9,288 bases of DNA, taken from contig CAZIOS010000049.1 of the NCBI GenBank assembly GCA_964540905.1, forward strand, positions 1 through 9,288, in the 5' to 3' direction. The DNA is from VAYN01 sp964540905 (GTDB lineage: Bacteria > Actinomycetota > Thermoleophilia > Solirubrobacterales > 70-9). The position numbers and the translations under genes were made by a program. Positions 7,444 through 9,288 of the stretch are shown here, piece after piece. A model generated the notes under the pieces. It was not told where the DNA came from and ran no database searches. It saw nothing but the letters and a program-made list of their open reading frames with translations. The first letter of the stretch is position 1; every line of letters starts with the position of its first letter.

Positions 7444-7770
7444 CTATCGCGCACTCTCCGCGCGGTGGACCGCCACGTCAATCGCGTTCCGCAGCTTCCC
7501 GACTTCGGCGGTGATATGCCGTTTCTGGAGTGGCCCCATCCCGGTGATTTTCCCGTGAAGGGTTATCGTCGTCTCTGCGTCGCTGTACTCGGACATCCCG
7601 ACCTCGATCTTCGACGGGTTGCGCGTCAACCCAACGCCTATTCGGGGCACGATCCAACCCGGCACCTGCTCCTTTACGCCCCATCCGCAGTTGGCTACTG
7701 CCTCCTTCACCGCAAATTCGGCCTCTCGAAGCGGCAGGAGGACCTGGAACTGCTCGCCGTACTTGCTCAT
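7444..7770 (-). CDS. 108-aa small alpha/beta protein of unknown function, first gene of the cassette
   Basis: It starts at the ATG at 7770 with a strong ribosome binding site (AGGAGGGAG, 7786-7778, seven bases upstream). The protein reads MSKYGEQFQVLLPLREAEF, with a helix AVKEAVANCGWGVKEQ, then alternating strands (IVPRIGVGL, KIEVGMSEY, ETTITLHGKI) and a C-terminal helix (VGKLRNAIDVAVHRAE). This helix, strands, helix order recalls the small actinobacterial domains of about 100 residues with a helix-strand 'GW.V' start, but I cannot name the family with confidence. It has no catalytic motif and no signal peptide. As first gene after the island edge, with the best ribosome binding site in the window's minus strand, it may be strongly translated. 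Confidence 0.65.
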   Translation of the reverse strand: MSKYGEQFQVLLPLREAEFAVKEAVANCGWGVKEQVPGWIVPRIGVGLTRNPSKIEVGMSEYSDAETTITLHGKITGMGPLQKRHITAEVGKLRNAIDVAVHRAESAR

Positions 7771-7777
7771 GGCTTAA

Positions 7778-7786
7778 CTCCCTCCT
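7778..7786 (-). promoter_or_regulatory. strong Shine-Dalgarno site of the 108-aa gene
   Basis: AGGAGGGAG on the minus strand is seven bases before the ATG at 7770 and fixes that start. Just upstream of the start is also the stop (7776-7774) of a 28-codon frame beginning at the ATG at 7860; this could be a leader peptide but has no other support. Confidence 0.6.
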
Positions 7787-7933
7787 CTGGTCAAGGGAAC
7801 GCTATGCGTTTGGCTCATCTCTTGCCAGCTCTGGCGCAGCGAGGTCGAGGGACGCCCCATCGGGTGGGTTGTAAGGCAGCGCCGCAGCCTACGTCAGGCC
7901 GCTACTCGGATCGGCCCAAACAATTGCCGATAG
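7787..7933 (-). other. right-end leader region of the island
   Basis: This stretch separates the first cassette gene from the island edge and must hold its promoter if the cassette has one of its own. I see no convincing -35/-10 pair. The outer 26 bases (7908-7933) form the right imperfect terminal repeat (CTATCG ... CGATCC read inward on the minus strand), matching the left end at 1950-1976. Confidence 0.35.
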
Positions 7934-7941
7934 ACCAAGCT
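7934..7941 (+). repeat. right copy of 8-bp direct repeat at the island boundary
   Basis: ACCAAGCT pairs with ACCAAGGT at 1942-1949. Excising the DNA between the copies and keeping one copy restores an open sigma-factor frame through region 4. Confidence 0.55.
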
Positions 7942-8017
7942 CAACCGCTGCCTCACCGAGGGCCGCGCCGCCCTGCGGACGATGGAGGGGGGCGAGAATG
8001 GCCAGCCAGATCGTTAG
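7934..8017 (+). pseudogene. sigma-factor 3' part (end of region 4), separated from its 5' half by the island
   Basis: Starting from the right direct repeat, the frame reads TKLNRCLTEGRAALRTMEGG, then ENGQPDR and TAG at 8015-8017. This is the end of an ECF-type region 4 recognition helix and continues exactly where the 5' part stops (GWTRTKV at 1950), in the same frame. It has no start of its own and cannot be expressed as a useful protein. Its in-frame resumption is the best evidence for the insertion. Confidence 0.8.
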
Positions 8018-8023
8018 GGGCAG

Positions 8024-8355
8024 GTGGAGACCTGCCTGCGCGAAATCGAGTTCACCGCCGCCCTCGCGGAGCTTCAGGGCTTTCTGGATCAGCGGGTGAT
8101 GGTCACCGTACCGCCCACGAGCGCTTCGGCGCCTCCTTCGTCTCGCGCCTGGAGCGGGTCGAGACGCTGCCGATCCCCGGCGCCCCGGTGATGCTGCACT
8201 TCGCGACCGGCGCCGCCCTGGACCTGGAGGCCGACCTGCGGACCTTCCTCGGCTTCGGCCGCCCCGGCCAGCTGCGCTGGCTGGAGTTCTGGGCTGGCGC
8301 CCGGACGCCGACGGTGACGATCGAGGTGATCCTGCTCTCCGGCGCCGCGAGGTAG
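8024..8355 (+). pseudogene. small backbone protein of unknown function, frameshifted
   Basis: Two frames seem to belong together. The first, after a GTG at 8024, six bases past the sigma-factor stop, reads VETCLREIEFTAALAELQGF and LDQRVMVTV. The second, in another frame from about 8110, reads TAHERFGASFVSRLERVE, then TLPIPGAPVMLHFATGAALD and ends WAGARTPTVTIEVILLSGAAR-stop at 8355 (split here as two parts: the last block is TPTVTIEVILLSGAAR). Restoring one missing base near 8110 would join them into about 110 residues. The composition (hydrophobic strands alternating with charged residues) is that of a real small beta-rich protein. It follows the sigma factor as in an operon, and may have been translated with it. 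A sequencing error is possible. Confidence 0.45.
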
Positions 8356-8470
8356 GGCCGACGGCCGCGATTGGCCGGGGCGCCGCGCCGCCTTCGCGGA
8401 CATAGGCCCCGATGAGCGCCACGGCCACATGCGCCCCGAGTCCTCCCCTCGGGTCCGCGCCGCGGCGCCG

Positions 8471-8494
8471 CGTGGCCGGCCCTAGCCGGCCACG
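8471..8494. repeat. perfect 10-bp inverted repeat (hairpin)
   Basis: CGTGGCCGGC (8471-8480) and GCCGGCCACG (8485-8494) form a perfect 10-bp stem with loop CCTA. No T-run follows. It lies in the intergenic region between the frameshifted gene ending at 8355 and the gene starting at 8609, so it may act as a terminator, an operator, or part of a larger structured region. Confidence 0.55.
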
Positions 8495-8500
8495 TCCCCT

Positions 8501-8585
8501 CGCCCGCCGAGCGGGAGCCGAGGCCGCCGCCATTTTCGCACGCCTTTGGCGTGCGGCGGCGGGCCATCGGCTCCCGCATCGGGCG
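8501..8585. repeat. nested inverted repeats in the leader of the 109-aa gene
   Basis: Three stems share one axis: CGCCCG (8501-8506) with CGGGCG (8580-8585), GCGGGAGCCGA (8511-8521) with TCGGCTCCCGC (8567-8577), and CGCACGCC (8537-8544) with GGCGTGCG (8548-8555) around a TTT loop. GCC-rich arms between them can pair further. The structure ends 12 bases before the ribosome binding site at 8597. It could be a cruciform or an RNA leader that controls the next gene, or a terminator or binding site of the mobile element. Confidence 0.55.
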
Positions 8586-8596
8586 GGCGCCGCGAC

Positions 8597-8603
8597 AAGG
8601 AGG
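8597..8603 (+). promoter_or_regulatory. strong ribosome binding site of the 109-aa gene
   Basis: AAGGAGG lies five bases before the ATG at 8609. It decides that start against an in-frame GTG at 8546, which lies in the hairpin and would add 21 residues. Confidence 0.75.
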
Positions 8604-8608
8604 TAGTC

Positions 8609-8938
8609 ATGCCCACGTCAACGATCGCCTCGCCGCCCAAGCCGGTGGTGTCGCCCGCCGAACCCCTTTCGGCGCTGGTCCGCCCGGCCCATAAGCCTCC
8701 TCGCCATCGGCCCCAGCGCCGCCGGCGCCGCCAGCCGACCCGAGCGCCTCGTAAGCGGGCGCCGAGGACTCCTCAGCAGATCGACGCGCTGGGACCGCAG
8801 CGCCGGCTCGCGCTCTACCGGCGCGGCGAGCTGACCCGCCAGGAGCGCTTCATCTGGGCGGGCCGCTACCCGGAGGAGATACCGCGCGTCAACGGCGAGA
8901 TCGAGTGGATCGCGCTGACGCTGGTGGACCTGGACTGA
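8609..8938 (+). CDS. 109-aa basic small protein of the element backbone, unknown function
   Basis: It starts at the ATG after a perfect AAGGAGG. Residues 1-55 are Pro/Arg/Lys-rich and probably disordered (PRHRPQRRRRRQPTRAPRKR, 31-50), with a strong positive charge that suggests nucleic-acid contact. The C-terminal half looks folded: ALGPQRRLALYRRGELTRQE, then RFIWAGRYPEEIPRVNGEIE and WIALTLVDLD. The codon use is as G+C-rich as the relaxase, unlike the island, so it belongs to the backbone. I do not recognise a family. Regulation may involve the nested palindromes upstream. Confidence 0.7.
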   Translation: MPTSTIASPPKPVVSPAEPLSALVRPAHKPPRHRPQRRRRRQPTRAPRKRAPRTPQQIDALGPQRRLALYRRGELTRQERFIWAGRYPEEIPRVNGEIEWIALTLVDLD

Positions 8939-8958
8939 GGTTGGCCTGGCGATAGTCG

Positions 8959-8970
8959 GACCGCGCGGTC
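8959..8970. repeat. 12-bp perfect palindrome
   Basis: GACCGCGCGGTC is its own reverse complement, 20 bases after the stop of the 109-aa gene. A dimeric regulator could bind it, but in G+C-rich DNA this may be chance. Confidence 0.3.
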
Positions 8971-9002
8971 GTCTCAAGAGCGTTCACAAGAGTCATTGAG
9001 AC
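8971..9002. terminator. hairpin between convergent reading frames
   Basis: GTCTCAA (8971-8977) and TTGAGAC (8996-9002) form a 7-bp stem with an 18-base loop, at the meeting point of the plus-strand 109-aa gene and the minus-strand relic. It overlaps the relic's stop (8995-8993). A bidirectional terminator is plausible; the long loop and lack of a T-run weaken it. Confidence 0.3.
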
Positions 9003-9202
9003 CCGTCTGGCCCCGGCGACTCAAAACTAAGCAGCGAGATCGTGGCCAGCACGCTGTCGTCTGGACCACCTTGCTCGACACGTCTCCCGGCGCTCTTAGC
9101 CTGAATGGAAAATATCCCCTCTAGCGTGGCCTCCAGTAGCTCGGCGGTTTCCTGCCAGCCCTTTTCGTCTACCACCCTCGTCCGGCCCAAGGAGTCTGAA
9201 GT
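8993..9202 (-). pseudogene. C-terminal relic of a possible helix-turn-helix regulator
   Basis: The open frame from just after an in-frame TGA (9205-9203) to the stop at 8993-8995 reads RVVDEKGWQETAELLEATLE, GIFSIQAKSAGRRVEQGG, DDSVLATISLLSFESPG. The 'DE.GW.E...LLE.TLE....IQA.SA.R' pattern, followed by 'LLSFESP', recalls the effector end of ArsR/PadR-like winged-helix regulators common in actinobacteria. The DNA-binding half is absent: no good start and no HTH is present upstream in this frame. A TTG at 9190 could start a 65-residue peptide but has no ribosome binding site. It is probably a gene remnant; the family name is a recall-based inference. Beyond 9206 I see nothing I can support. Confidence 0.4.
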
Positions 9203-9288
9203 TCACATCCATCCCTCTATCTTCGCCACCGTGCCCGCCTCGCCCGCAGGATCGGCTCCTCCTCGGCCGGGCTCAGCCTCTTGGGCTG

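Larger units (their letters stand above)
1950..7933. mobile_element. inserted methyltransferase/nuclease defence-like island splitting a sigma-factor gene
   Basis: The boundaries are set by the two halves of the sigma-factor gene, whose reading frame resumes exactly at the second direct repeat. The island holds only minus-strand genes, packed from 7770 down to 1986; the last gene ends about 36 bp from the left boundary. Its codons look less extreme in third-position G+C than the flanks (a visual judgement, not computed). No transposase, integrase or resolvase was recognised inside, so it was either moved in trans, has lost its recombinase, or came in by recombination. The insertion itself is well supported; the exact end bases are uncertain by a few nucleotides. 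Confidence 0.7.

Noticed and set aside
1986..7770. Assignment of the cassette as BREX or DISARM
   Set aside because: No ATPase, PglZ alkaline-phosphatase-like protein, helicase or phospholipase-D-like gene is present between the defined boundaries, so a complete system of either type cannot be here.
7774..7860. A 28-codon minus-strand frame (MGRPSTSLRQSWQEM...) before the 108-aa gene
   Set aside because: It has no clear ribosome binding site, and its length is within chance; it is mentioned only as a possible leader peptide.
7123..8355. A 410-codon plus-strand open frame spanning the island edge
   Set aside because: Its first two thirds are antisense to the 92-aa and 108-aa genes and cross the insertion junction; only the last 80 or so codons look like real coding sequence, and they are annotated separately.
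9206..9288. An open minus-strand frame reaching the right edge (QPKRLSPAEEEPILRARRAR)
   Set aside because: It is too short, has no visible start and hits a stop at once; nothing can be supported without sequence beyond the window.

Overview
The window is very G+C-rich. It looks like an accessory region of an actinobacterium, most likely a soil lineage close to Solirubrobacterales/Thermoleophilia. That placement rests on codon use and the style of the relaxase and sigma-factor proteins, not on a database match. The outer parts (1-1949 and 7934-8938) read as one backbone of a conjugative or integrative element: the C-terminal part of a MobF/TraA-type relaxase-helicase, a sigma-70-family (ECF-like) factor, a small frameshifted gene, an intergenic region full of palindromes, and a small basic protein.

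The central result is that the sigma-factor gene is cut in two inside its region 4 helix-turn-helix. The 5' part runs from 1438 to 1949/1950. The missing 3' part lies almost 6 kb away at 7934-8017 and continues the same protein in frame (TK[V/L] then NRCLTEG...). The intervening 5,984 bp (about 1950-7933) is therefore an insertion. It is flanked by an 8-bp direct repeat with one mismatch (ACCAAGGT / ACCAAGCT), and its ends are imperfectly inverted (CTGTCG / CTATCG inward). No transposase or integrase gene is visible inside it.

The inserted island is a single minus-strand gene cassette, transcribed right to left: a 108-aa protein, a 92-aa protein, a 203-aa PD-(D/E)XK-nuclease-like protein, a 686-aa N6-adenine DNA methyltransferase with a nuclease-like N-terminal domain, a 497-aa target-recognition (TaqI-C-like) protein that overlaps it by ATGA, and a last PD-(D/E)XK-like gene that is frameshifted and has alanine where the catalytic lysine is expected. 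The layout is that of a restriction-modification-like anti-phage island. It is not BREX or DISARM: no ATPase/helicase, PglZ or drmA/B gene is present. The M and S proteins look like the two halves of a single-chain type IIG-like enzyme, accompanied by small proteins I cannot name.

The right edge (8939-9288) holds a convergent-gene hairpin and the C-terminal relic of a possible helix-turn-helix regulator on the minus strand. I see no tRNA, rRNA or CRISPR array.
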